64,000 nt of DNA from Archivesica marissinica. Taxonomy: Eukaryota; Mollusca; Bivalvia; Venerida; Vesicomyidae. A program made the translations under genes and the position numbers. This document shows, in pieces, positions 10,406 to 21,904 of this stretch. The DNA lies in contig CM026390.1 of the NCBI GenBank assembly GCA_014843695.1, positions 17,214,942 through 17,278,941 on the forward strand. The letters are read 5' to 3'. Position 1 is the first letter of the stretch. Every line of letters begins with the position of its first letter. The notes beneath the pieces are model-generated. The model was not told the DNA's origin, ran no database searches, and saw nothing but the letters and a program-made list of their open reading frames with translations.

Positions 10406-13155
10406 CATTGTAACTTAGTATGACTACATTTGTTCCCATCGTAATGCTAAATTAAAATTCAAAACTGAATATGTTCAAGCACGTAAATTTTTTGATCGGG
10501 AAGTACAAAAGGCTAAACGATTTTATTGGTATTCCATGCAAAACGAACTTCTAACATACTGTAATGTGGACCAGACTAAGTTCTGGAAGTCGATTGGGAA
10601 AATTGGCGTAGGTAATTGTAAGAGTAAGCAAATACCGATGAAAGTTACATTAGAAGATGGGTCTACTTCTACTTGTGTCGATGATGTTCTATTTAAGTGG
10701 AAGAATGATTTCAGTTCTTTATTTAACAAAGACAGTGTAAGTGAGCCCGTGGCTACTGAAAATAGTAATAATATTGATGGTGTACCATTTAATGAACATA
10801 TTTCTTTGTTAGAGGTCAATAAGGCCGTAGATAAGGTCAAACGTGGTAAAGCTTGTGGAGTAGACGAACTTCCATCGGAAGTATTAAAAAATGATGCCAC
10901 TATATTGTTTCTGCATGCCTTATATAATATATGCTTTGAGAATGGTATTACTCCATCATTATGGAATAGATGTATTATTAATCCAATTCCAAAGTCTACA
11001 ACAGCTGATCCTACAGACCCCATGTCTTATAGAGGCATTTCTCTAGCTTGTACAACATACAATATATACTGTAATATATTGAATGATAGATTGAGTTCTT
11101 GGGTTGAAGACAATGGCATTTTGGCAGATGAACAGAATGGTTTCCGTAAGAAGAGAAGCACTTCCGATCAAATTTCGTCTTTAGTTAATTTAGTTGAAAC
11201 ACGAAAGAAACTTAAGCAATGTACTTATGCAGCTTTCATAGACTTCCGTAAAGCTTACGATTTCATTAATCGTTCTAAATTATGGACACGATTAAATGAT
11301 ATAGGTATTTCTGGTAAAATGGTTCTAGCCATAAAGTCACTCTATTCATCTGTCGCCTCTTGTGTTAGAATTAACTCAATTAAAACAGACTGGTTTAATG
11401 TTCATTGTGGATTGAGACAAGGCTGTGTGTTATCACCTTTGTTGTTTAATTTATATATCAATGACCTAGCTGTATATCTTAAGTCCTTTGATATTGGTAT
11501 TAATATAGATAATGAAAAGGTTTGCATACTCCTATATGCTGATGACATTGTTTTACTAGCTAAAGATGAATATGACTTACAAATTTTGCTAAATGCTCTG
11601 AACGATTGGTGTTGTCTTAAGGACATGTCAATTAATGCCGATAAGAGTAAGATAGTGCATTTCCGTCCAGATAGCCGGGCGAGGTGTGAACATATATTTA
11701 AATGTGGAAATGAACAGTTATCCGTTGTTGACAGATATACATACCTCGGTGTTGTTCTTCAGGAACACCTAGATTTTAATGTTACAGCTAAGATGGTTGC
11801 TCAGAGTGCAAGTCGTGCGTTAGGATTATTGATAGCTAAATGTAAAATTTCGGGAGGGGTACCGTATAATGTATTCACCAAGCTATACGACACTGTTGTT
11901 TGGCCTGTAATTGCTTATGGTGCCTCAATATGGGGGTATAAATCCTTTCCTTGTAAATGCTGTCCAAAACCGTGCTATGCGGTTTTATCTTGGTGTCGGC
12001 AAGTATACACCCAATGCAGCCGTTTCGGTGAAATGGGTTGGCAACCTCCCATTGTCCGTCAATGGAAAACAGTTTCTACGTTTTGGGTACGAATTTCCAA
12101 TACAAATAACTCGAGATTGAACAAACGAATTGCACTTTGGGCAAACGAGAATTCTGCTTCCTGTAAAAACTGGTTCTATTTTGTTAAGAAACATTTTACG
12201 GATATTGATTTTGCAGAATTTTGTAACTTATATGCTCCAATTTCTAAGCCTCATTGTGTCGAATGTGTGGGAAAATTTGGTATGAACAAATATATAACAG
12301 ATTGGTATGCCTCTATAAATAGCATTCATGGTACTACTGGACGAGGTCGTAACAAATTAAGAACGTATTATTAAGTTTAAGCATGTATTTGAACCTGAGG
12401 AATATTGTAAAATGATTTTACCTACACGACACAGGTCGGCATTTAGTAAATTTAGATGCGGTGTTGCACCAATCCGTATAGAAACCGGAAGGTATGAGAA
12501 TTTAAGATTAGACGATCGTAAATGTCCCTTTTGTAATGTGATAGAAGATGAACATCACGTTTTATTGGAATGTGCCATATATAATGATCTAAGAACTTTA
12601 CTATTGCAGAAGGCAATATTAGCTGACCATAATTTCTGTAATATGACAAAACGTGATCAATGTCTATTTCTATTCAGTAATCAATCAGTGATAAGACTTT
12701 GTGCCAAAACCTGTTTTAATATACTACAGCGTCGTTACTTTTACCTTTGTAAATAATGCCCTTTTTTGTGTTAATTACTATATATATCTATGATTTTTAC
12801 AGACTACAAGAAGCAACTGCTAATTAGGTCATTCTCGATCTGATCCTGGGTGATAACTGATTTTGTAAAATATTTCTTAAAAGCGCACTAGTGCTTGTTT
12901 TTCGATTTAGTGTTTTATACCATTTTGTTTTATTTCGTATTTAAATATAAATTATCAACTGTTTCTTGGCTTTAGAATGTAAATAAGCATTAACTAATAG
13001 TAGTGTGGGATTTTATAATGTGATATGTTTTGTTGCAATATGTCTCTTATAATTCTATTCAGAATGGCTATGTACTTTTAATCTGATTATTTATATTTGT
13101 GTTTGTATTACATGTATGTACATAGATGAGACTTTAATAAAGATTAAAACCTTTG
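10406..13155 (+). mobile_element. 5'-truncated non-LTR retrotransposon with RT and C-terminal zinc finger
   Basis: RT-type LINE lacking the endonuclease. The coding frame is recognisable from about 10420, and the ORF ends at 12756. An AT-rich 3' UTR runs to AATAAAGATTAAAACC at about 13136-13151, after which similarity cannot be followed. The element is broken by at least three indels. It sits inside what appears to be one hAT-like relic (9143-10165 and 19490-19735). Confidence 0.8.
10420..12756 (+). pseudogene. LINE reverse transcriptase ORF, frameshifted
   Basis: Reverse transcriptase of the element. Counting from the ATG at 10536 (open upstream to about 10420), RT motifs include GKACGVDELPSEV, YRGISL, FIDFRKAYDF, LRQGCVLSPLLF and LLYADDIVLL, the YADD lying near residue 334. 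Near 11945 the reading slips one frame, where NAVQNRAMRFYLGVGKYTPN continues in another phase, and it returns near 12020. Near 12372 a third shift leads into 12412-12756, which carries a CPFC...EDEHHVLLEC zinc-finger-like C terminus typical of several LINE clades. Not translatable as one protein. Confidence 0.82.
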
Positions 13156-14766
13156 TATGACAGATTAGTAAGAATACCTTTAAATTTGTTACCTGCGTTG
13201 AAGCGTACGAATGAAATCGACACGATCGTTATCATGTGATCAAACTGTTATCAACTGCGAACAGTAATATATATTCGCCTAATTTAAATTAAATTTAATA
13301 TCATTCTCCGCACAACATAAATACCGTACCAGAAGTTGGCTTCATGAACGATCTTAACTTTATACAACAGCAATAATTTCTCTGGAATAATTAAAAATAC
13401 TGACAAATAATGCTAATATATAAAGTTAGGTTATATATTTGCGTTGTAAAATGATGTGCTCAAACGTATGTTTGCTTCATCTTATAGAAATCTGGCACTT
13501 TCGGGCTTCAGATGTAAAGTTCTCGTTCACGTTTGTTTGTGAAAACAGCTCCTGCTAGTATTATGTACAAATTGTTTGTAACATTGGTTGGTAGTTATAG
13601 AGATGTTGGCGCTATATATAAGTAGACATACATATTATGTAAGAATCTTTGCGTACCTGGGATCGTCTAATTTGGCTCTGACCTATGGCACTTTGCTCCG
13701 TTTAGACATATTTACTATTATTGCCTGCAGCAATAATGTGTCCAATCAGGTGTCTATTCTTCAATAATCTAAATAATATCATGCTTGTATTTCGTTTCGA
13801 GCAAGCATTAATATTATGTTGATAAACGCTTTACAATACACATCCCACATGTTTTTCTTCTTACAGGAAGAAATACTTTATTGGGACGGTATATTCACAT
13901 GACTATTCAAATAATAATACGATGTGAGGTTAGCAATTCCGGTACGTTTTGATGAAATCCATGTATGTAATTTCTTGATAAATAACATTATGTAACATCA
14001 TATTTGCTTTATCTATATGTATGTGCATAAACAGATGGTATTATGAGCATATATAGCGATATCAAATATTACACAACAGTAAACGTGCTAAAGTGTTTTA
14101 CATAGGAACATAGCGCAACGACCAGATGTTGTAACGCGGATTAATCCCTTACCTTGTCCGCCAGTATGCCGATGTATATCTAAGTGTGCTTTCGTTCGTC
14201 TGCTCATACATACGGTCCAAGCTCATTGAGTGAGGGGCAGTTGATACACTAATAGATTATCAGGGACATGGTCCGGGAGTGTTCTTTGCTATGACAAGTC
14301 TAGGCATTAAGGTGTTTTTGATGTTGTTGTTGTCGTTGTTGTCGTTGTTGTTTACAGGTGCGGAACTAGATATTAGTACAGTTAGCGTTGGGTCCACTAT
14401 CTTTGTTACCTATACATACTATTATAGATAATGAACTGATATAACAGAAGTATGACAAATGTCACAGAAATTATCGTGACTAAAATATTACATGTTCTTC
14501 AGCAATATATTATAATCCTTATGAAATATTCTTTTGTAACCATGAAAGGGCAAGTCAACTTTATCAAACTATGTATGTATCATAGAGTCACGATATATAT
14601 GTCTGTATGCATACCATGTTTATTATGTTAGTAATTATTAATTTATGGAAGTTTGGGTGTGGTAGCCACACATACACATGGATAGTGTGTCATAAATACA
14701 CAACCTGTATGTGGGCATACACACACGCTTTTGTGCGTGCTGGTGTGTGCGTGTGCGTGTGCGTGC

Positions 14767-14817
<51 letters not shown>

Positions 14818-15319
14818 TGTGTGTGTGTGTGCGTGCATGAGTGTGTGTTGTTTTGTTTTTTTTTGTATATAGATATGACACATGTTTCTGTCCAGTCAAT
14901 TGACAATAAGCAATAACGTTTTTTCGTTTTATTTTTTTTAATTTTTTGTCTCTACCGATTTGTCTTAGGATATATATCAGCTTCATTGATTCATTGATAT
15001 ATGTGTACTTGTACGTGTATACGATGTATCTGCAATATATACTGATCTATCTATTTGCTGTAATGTATACGCGACCTATCCCATACACTTTCATGTAACG
15101 AGTACGCATTTCTCTGACCTTTTTTTCTGGAAGATATGATTTATTTGTATTCTTACAGAGGTCATGTGATGCAACATCCACTTGTAACAAAATTTCGTTT
15201 CAGGCTATTGTCAATTTATACTTGCCCACGACCGAAGTATTTGCGAATATGAAGTGTTTAAAAAAACATTATTTGATCGTTTCCTTTATGTCGCTTAAAT
15301 CTCTCTTGTACAGTGTATT
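13156..15319. other. AT-rich interval between two LINEs, no gene seen; microsatellite at 14743-14853
   Basis: No ORF of recognisable family. It may be the 5' UTR of the element at 15320 or other inserted DNA. It contains a TTGTTGTCG tract at about 14318-14352, plus a GTGC/TGCG microsatellite at 14743-14853 that creates overlapping low-complexity ORFs on both strands. No ORF1 for the downstream LINE was found here. Confidence 0.55.
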
Positions 15320-18300
15320 ATGGAGTCCTTAATATGTACTCTTAATGTGAGGGGATTCAGAAATATACGAAAACGATTAGAAGTGTTCCAGTGGCTAAAA
15401 AGTAAAGATGTTTCTATTTGTCTTTTGCAAGAGACGCACTCAACAAATGATATTGTTAAGAAATGGAAGTCAGACTGGAAGGGTGATGCTTATTTTAGTG
15501 GTACAAAGTCTAATAGTGAAGGTGTAGCGATACTTCTAAACATAGCTGGGTCCTATACCGTCCACAATTTTACAGAAATAATAAAAGGTAGACTAATTGC
15601 ACTAGAACTTAAAATAAATGATCAAGAAATTACAATAATAAATATATATGGACCAAACAATGATGATATCAATATATTTATGGAACTAGAAGGTTTTTTA
15701 CATACAAACGACGATAAAAATTTCATAATAGGGGGCGACTATAATACGATATTAAATATTCATCTGGACAAAAAGAATGGCCGAAAGGACACCCATACCA
15801 AATGTAGAAACAAATTAAACAATATAATGCAACACTTTAACTTAACAGATATTTGGAGACATCTCAATAAATCGTCGCTACAATATACATGGCACTCTAA
15901 CACAAAGCCTCCGATATTTAGCAGGTTAGATTTCTTTTTAGTGTCTGAACATTTTTGCAACATTACAAAGGCATGCAATATTAAACCAGGATACAAGACT
16001 GATCATTCCATAGTTTTAATTAATATAAGTTTTATTAACCAAGAAAGGGAACCTGGCTACTTCAAAGTAAACAATAGTCTATTGCTTATCAATGAGTACC
16101 AAAGTATAATAAAGAATAGTATAAAGGAAACAGTTCAATTCAATCATGCTGCTAGTCCAAATGTTTTATGGGAATTGATTAAAGGAAATATAAGGAATGC
16201 AACTATAAAATATGCTACACGTAAGAAAAAACTTGACATAAAAGAGGAAGCCAGACTAACTAATGAAATAGAAGAACTTGAAAATAAACTAATAACATCA
16301 AATATAAATGTAGATCAAAATAAAGAAGATCTAATACATAAACAACAAGAACTCAATAATTTATACGATCAACGAGTCAATGGTATGATGATAAGATCAA
16401 AGGCCTTACATATTGAAGGAAATGAAAAGAACACAAAATATTTTGCAAACCTTGAGAAACGACATGCGGAAAAGAAAACTATTACAAAATTATATGTAAA
16501 TGAACACGAAATAGTAGGTCCCAAAAACATCTTAAATGAAGAAGTGACTTTCTATAAGAGTCTCTACAAAAAACGTGATATAGCAGCATCAAAGATAAAT
16601 TTCTTCAATCAGTCAGTAAATAAATTGTCACATAATTATAGCGTAAATTGTGAAGGTCTATTAAATGAATACGAGTGCTCGAATTCATTACTTGAAATGA
16701 AAAATAATAAAAGTCATGGTTCGGATGGATTAACAACTGAATTCTACAAAATATTCTGGAATGATTTAAAACAATATTACGTCAATTCGCTAAACTGTTC
16801 TTTTTGTACTGGTGAGTTAACAGACCTCCAAAAACAAGGCATAATAACATTACTACCAAAATCAGGAAAAGATCATACATCACTATCAAATTGGCGTCCA
16901 ATCAGTCTTCTTAATATTGATTATAAGATTGCTACCAAAACAGTAGCCAACAGACTGAAAAGTGCTTTACCACAAATTATTAGTCCTGAACAAACTGGTT
17001 TTATGAAAGGTCGTTATATCGGTGAAAATGTCCGTTTAATATTTGAAATAATTGAATATCTTGAAGATAAAAACCTTCCCGGCATCCTATTCTTCTCAGA
17101 CTACGAAAAAGCATTCGACAGTCTCAGTCACGATTTCATATTTAAATGTCTGCAACATTTTAACTTTGGAGAGAATCTTATTAAATGGGTAAAGCTATTC
17201 TACAATACTGTAAACAGTGTAATAATAAATAACGGCCATATGTCGGAATCGTTTCAGATTGAAAGAGGTGTAAGACAAGGTTGTCCTCTGTCATCTTCTC
17301 TTTTTATTATATGTATGGAAGTACTTTCCAGCGTAATTGCAAAAGATATAGATATTAAAGGAATTACCATCAAAAATAGAGAACTAAAACAAACGCTTTT
17401 CGCAGATGATGCCACATATATCAATAATGGTGAACAAAAGTCATTTGAACGTTTAATAGAGGTCATAACCGAATTTGGAACGATTTCAGGTCTTAATCTT
17501 AACACTTTCAAGTCAACAGTTCTCAGAATAGGTTCATTAAAAGATGCCAACATAAGATATCGCGATGATATAAAATGTACCTGGACAAATCAAAATGCAA
17601 AAACTCTGGGAATGGTTTTCAGCACAAATAAAGAACTGAACATTAAGTTAAATCTAGAACCAAAACTACAAGAATTTAAAAACTGTTTGAAGCAATGGCA
17701 ACACCGCAAATTAACACTTCTAGGCAAAGTAACTGTAATCAAGACCTTTGCGTTACCAAAATTAGTATATCCATTTACCGTTTTATCTAACCCTTCTGTA
17801 AATATCATGAAAGACATCAATAAATCCATATATAGTTTTCTATGGGATGGTAAACCGGACAAAATTAAACGAAATGTGTTGAAGCAACAGTATGAAAAAG
17901 GAGGTTTAAAGGTAACTGACATTCAAGCTTTTCTTTACTCAATTAAAGCATGTTGGGTGAAAAGAATTTTAAATAAAGATAATAAAGGGTTATGGAAATG
18001 TTTCTTTGAATCACCTCTTCAAACATTTGGAGACGTTTTTATCTTTGAATGCAACATGTCATTAGCAGATATTAATAACATATGTTTTAAAAACAATTTT
18101 CTGAAAGACGTTTTGTATGCATGTTTTAAAGTAAACTCCGATTTCGACAAAACCAATGATACTGTAAGAAAACATATCATATGGAACAACTCGGATATTA
18201 AAACAGAAGGAAAGACATTATTTATAAAAAAATTGGTTTGATAAAGAAATGAATTATATAGAGCAATTATACGACTTTCGAAACAATAAATTATTTTCAT

Positions 18301-19057
18301 TTAATGAAGCTAAAACAATATTTGATATAAATGAAGACCAATTTCTAAATACTTAAAACTGACTAAAAGTATCCCAAGGAAATATTTAACCATCTTAAAC
18401 CCAGAAATCTTAACACATGCCAGAAAAGAAACATTGTTAGACAAATTGGTAAAATCTAGAAATCCAAATCAACTTCTATATCATATACAAATACAAGCAG
18501 CAAGTGAAGAATCTATAACCTCAGAACAGAAGTGGAATACTATATTTCCAAAACACATCCTGAATTGGAAACATATTTATTCACTAACATTTGAAGCTAC
18601 AATAGATACTACATTAAGAAGTTTTCAATATCGCTTTCTAATGCAGCTTATCCCAACAAATACATACTTATTTAGATGTAAATTAACGCCAACTAATATA
18701 TGTGATTTTTGTAACATGCATGTCGAAAGTATCGAACATATGTTTTGGGAATGTGCATACATCCAACAATTATGGAATAACCTATCTCAATTTTTAATAT
18801 CCAAGAATATTACTGTTGTGTTCAACCTAGCAGACATATGTTTTGGTAGAACACAAAATTCTAAATCATACAGATGTATAAATTACATTATTATTTTGTG
18901 CAAATTTTTTATTTTTAGAATGAAGTATATGAAAACTATTCCCCATTTCGAGCATTTTAAAAGATACTTAGATATAAGAATTAATCTAGAAAAGGCTATA
19001 GCACTGGCAAGAAACAAATTAGAACAACACAATCGGAAATGGTCTCTTTTTTCTTAA
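15320..19057 (+). pseudogene. L1/Tx1-type ORF2 (endonuclease and reverse transcriptase), two small indels
   Basis: The first 973 codons (15320-18241) are open. The endonuclease carries LNVRGFRN, LLQETHS (Glu near residue 39), IIGGDYNTI (near 136-144) and KTDHSIV (near 225-231). A coiled, charged linker follows at about 290-380. RT follows with WRPISLLN (near 525), FSDYEKAFDS, RQGCPLSS (near 651) and FADD (near 694). An extra base in the A run at about 18228-18234 shifts the frame, and a missing base at about 18348 restores it. The original frame then continues from 18434 to 19057 with CDFCNMHVESIEHMFWEC, a C-terminal zinc-finger motif. Only these two indels separate it from a full ORF of about 1245 codons. 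Confidence 0.85.
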
Positions 19058-19252
19058 ATCATGCACTGAACCCCGAGTTTAAAAAGATAGTACATTAATA
19101 TTGTCAAATGGAAACGATCACTTAAACCCAACTACGTTTATGCTTTTTGCTGTTTTTTTTTCTCCTTGCATTTGTCCATCTATCAAAATGTTAAGGAATG
19201 TTGGTACTCTTTCTGTCAAGGTACATTATTCTCAATCAAAAACATTTGTAAA

Positions 19253-19301
<49 letters not shown>
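15320..19301 (+). mobile_element. L1/Tx1-type LINE, nearly intact ORF2, no ORF1 seen
   Basis: ORF2 runs from 15320 to 19057 and the 3' UTR to an AT dinucleotide tract at about 19254-19301. The endonuclease plus RT plus C-terminal zinc-finger arrangement and the motif wording (SNWRPISLLN, RGVRQGCPLSSSLF, TLFADDATYI) fit the L1/Tx1 group. It lies inside the split hAT-like relic. The 5' end is not defined. Confidence 0.82.
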
Positions 19302-19304
<3 letters not shown>

Positions 19305-19489
19305 GTTAAATAACTAATACTACATGTAATGCTTAACAATATGTGATATCAATGTATGTATAGATGTAATGCACGTATAATATGTATGTATGAATGTATG
19401 TATGTTATCTATGTATCAAAATAAAGGAGGTTACCCGATAGGGGCCTCACAAAATAAAACAATAAAAATATGTATAATGAAGGCAGGGG

Positions 19490-19735
19490 AGGTAACAGAA
19501 ATTAGTATGGCAGTGAAACTTATGCATGGAATTGCTGTGTTTTGCTATGACTCAAATAAACGGTTATATAATCTTGAAGCAGCTATACAGGAGGAGTGTA
19601 GTAAGACCGCCATTTCAAGTCTGAAGCTCCACTGTACCACAATATTGATGGAGCGTCAAGAAGCCGTGCGGATCTTCAAAGAGCTGTTACCTGCTATCAA
19701 CGTGCCCATACAGAACACAAGCCCATGGCTCCGCT
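19490..19735 (+). pseudogene. hAT/ZMYM1-like relic, downstream part
   Basis: Reads EVTEISMAVKLMHGIAVFCY, then NKRL, later LKLHCTTILMERQEAVRIFK and ELLPAI. In hAT/ZMYM1-like proteins this stretch (FF..S.KR, then the TRWVERH.AV..F.EL block) directly follows the HC..HSLNL segment, which is where the relic at 9143-10165 ends. It is the same strand, so the two are probably halves of one element split by the LINEs in between. Truncated at 19735, just before a SINE-A. Confidence 0.6.
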
Positions 19736-19768
19736 GATTGCGTCGGTACGATGCTAATATTATCTTCA

Positions 19769-20066
19769 GACAGACGGATATATAGTCCAGTGGTAACACG
19801 CTGGATTGGTAATCCAGGGATCGCAGGTTCAATCCCCCGTCTGACCTTAATAAAATTAACAGTCTTTCAGATGGGACGTTATTTAAACCGAGATCTCGTG
19901 TCAGTGCTTTACACCGTGCATGTAAAAGAACCAGAGGAGACTCTGGAATGGGTCTCTGTCTGTATCATTGCACTATCCTCCAAACGTCTAAAATGACTAA
20001 TCTCTTCAGGAGGCGTCGCTCATATGGGCAACTGGTAGCGACGATAAATAAAAGTAAAAATACACT
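19769..20066 (+). mobile_element. SINE-A copy, full length
   Basis: Full head, body and tail. The head has ATCGCAGGTTCAATCCCC at the B box. Tail GCGACGATAAATAAAAG. Confidence 0.9.
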
Positions 20067-20217
20067 TAATCTACTTAGAGAAACCAGTCGTCCAAATGCC
20101 TCGGCGGAGGAGACTATAAAGAAAACTATATCGTTTTCTCAACCTGTTCTAACAGAGGTAGCACGTTTTGACTATTTCGTTCGTGTTAAGCTTTAAAATC
20201 CTTCTAACTACATTTAG

Positions 20218-20452
20218 CCATTTCAACACCACATGCCTCTCAATAGGCTTACAATAAGTGTAGATCCAGATGAGCCGGCTCATGTCGAGCTGTCTCATCA
20301 GGATCTGTACTTTTTGCCAGTAATATTACAATTGTTTAGACATAAATTACCCATTTTGATAAATGAACTGGTCCAAATGTAATTTTCTTATTAATTTATT
20401 GGTCTGAAAATATCATGCGCCAGTCCATGTCAGTTACTCGGGGTTGAATGGG
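20218..20452 (+). mobile_element. piggyBac-like MITE (TTAA flanks)
   Basis: A second copy lies inverted at 61956-62170. Ends are CCATTTCAACACC at the left and GGTTGAATGGG at the right, directly flanked by TTAG and TTAA. CCC-start inverted repeats with TTAA duplications are typical of piggyBac-type MITEs. No coding capacity. Confidence 0.7.
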
Positions 20453-20646
20453 TTAAATATCATGCACCAGTCCATGTCAGTTACTTGGGGTTGAATGGGT
20501 TAAATATCGTGCACCAGTCCATGTCAGTTACTTGGGGTTGAATGGGTTAAATATCGTGCACCAGTCCATGTCAGTTACTTGGGGTTGAATGGGTTAAATA
20601 TCGTGCACCAGTCCATGTCAGTTACTTGGGGTTGAATGGGTTAAAT
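20410..20646 (+). repeat. 47-bp tandem array made from the MITE right end
   Basis: Five near-identical 47-bp units (starting 20410, 20457, 20504, 20551, 20598). Each ends GGTTGAATGGGTTAA, so the MITE terminus and its TTAA target are repeated in every unit. Confidence 0.9.
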
Positions 20647-20793
20647 ATGTTTTAAAGCATATAAACCCACTCGCCAACCTCAGATTTCCTCGCTTCTGTT
20701 TTTGTTATATATTTCGGATTTCGAGGAAGATTAAAACTGGGTCGTCATGGCTGGACACTCAATATACTGAACAGATTACATGCAATCAAATAT

Positions 20794-21030
20794 GGAAGTC
20801 GTGATATAGCGCAGTGGCAGCGCGTTCGCTTCAGATGCCAAAGGTCCGGAGTTCGAGCCCCGCTGGAGCTGTTACGATTGTACCCTTAGGTACGGCATTT
20901 AAATTCCACATTGCCTCTTCTCTCTCCCTCGTGGCGATGGATTCCATCATGAATGAGGTATCGAGATTGATTAATATAAGGTGTAAGAACTTGTTTCACA
21001 ATCGAGCTAAAATAAATTTGTATAAACTAA
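20794..21030 (+). mobile_element. SINE-B copy
   Basis: SINE-B is my label for an element with the head GATAGCGCAGTGGTAGCGCG (A box) and GAGTTCGAGCCCC (B box). Its body contains CCTCTTCTCTCTCCCTCGTG and its tail is GATTAATATAAGTTGTAAGA...AAAATAAAT. This is a full-length copy. Confidence 0.88.
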
Positions 21031-21222
21031 ATCAAATATACATTACAATTATTGTGAACATTAACACGGTGTATCAAGAAGATGAAGTGACTCTATACAG
21101 CATACAGTTGTGATTTGCTAGCGTTAACGGAGCAATAACGCGGCATGTATTGGCATACATGTGTGTATTTGCTACCGATACCGGAGCAAAATACGCTGAT
21201 TTTCCATTACATAGTATATTAT

Positions 21223-21495
21223 GTGTGTGTGTGTGTGTTTTACGTTTATTTATCGCTTCCTGAAGAGATAAGTCATTTTAGATTTTTGGAGGATAGTGAA
21301 ATGATACAGACAGAGACCCATTTCAGAGTCTCCTCTGGTTCTTTTACTTGCACGGTGTACAGCACCGACACAAGACCTCGGTTTAATGTCCCTTCTGAAA
21401 GACTGTTAATTTTATTCGGGTCAGACGAGCGATCGAACCTGCGATCGCTTGTTTACCAGTCCAGCGTGTTACCACTGGACTACAGACCCGTCTGT
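21223..21495 (-). mobile_element. SINE-A copy with internal deletion
   Basis: Tail at the left. About 28 bp between TTATTTATCG and CTTCCTGAAGAG are missing relative to other copies. Confidence 0.88.
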
Positions 21496-21904
21496 AGATT
21501 AAGTAGACTTAGTTGCTTACGCTTATGCTTAAGATACCATTGCTTCATATTTCAAAGTGTGACCTACTTTCCACGAGTTAGCCATGACGGTCCATGCAAT
21601 GAGTTAGTATAATCTGTCAAAATGTATGTGATATTGGCCGTGATCTTGAATAATAGTATATTACTGTATACTATCTCTTTATATATACATGACATGTATT
21701 CCACCAGCCATGGCCAGTATTCGCCATTAATTATAAATCAATCCATACTGAACGTGTCCTTGCATTGTGTTTTATGTCTGTAGATATAAATATTACTAAT
21801 AGAATACAAATGATAATATACATCAATATATATGCACGCACAGACGAACGTAATGCACGAACGTACGCACGAACGAGAATACAATTATACGTATATTTAC
21901 GTTT

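Noticed and set aside
14607..14986. ORFs of Cys/Val/Arg or His/Thr/Arg repeats
   Set aside because: Translations of the GTGC/TGCG microsatellite in several frames.
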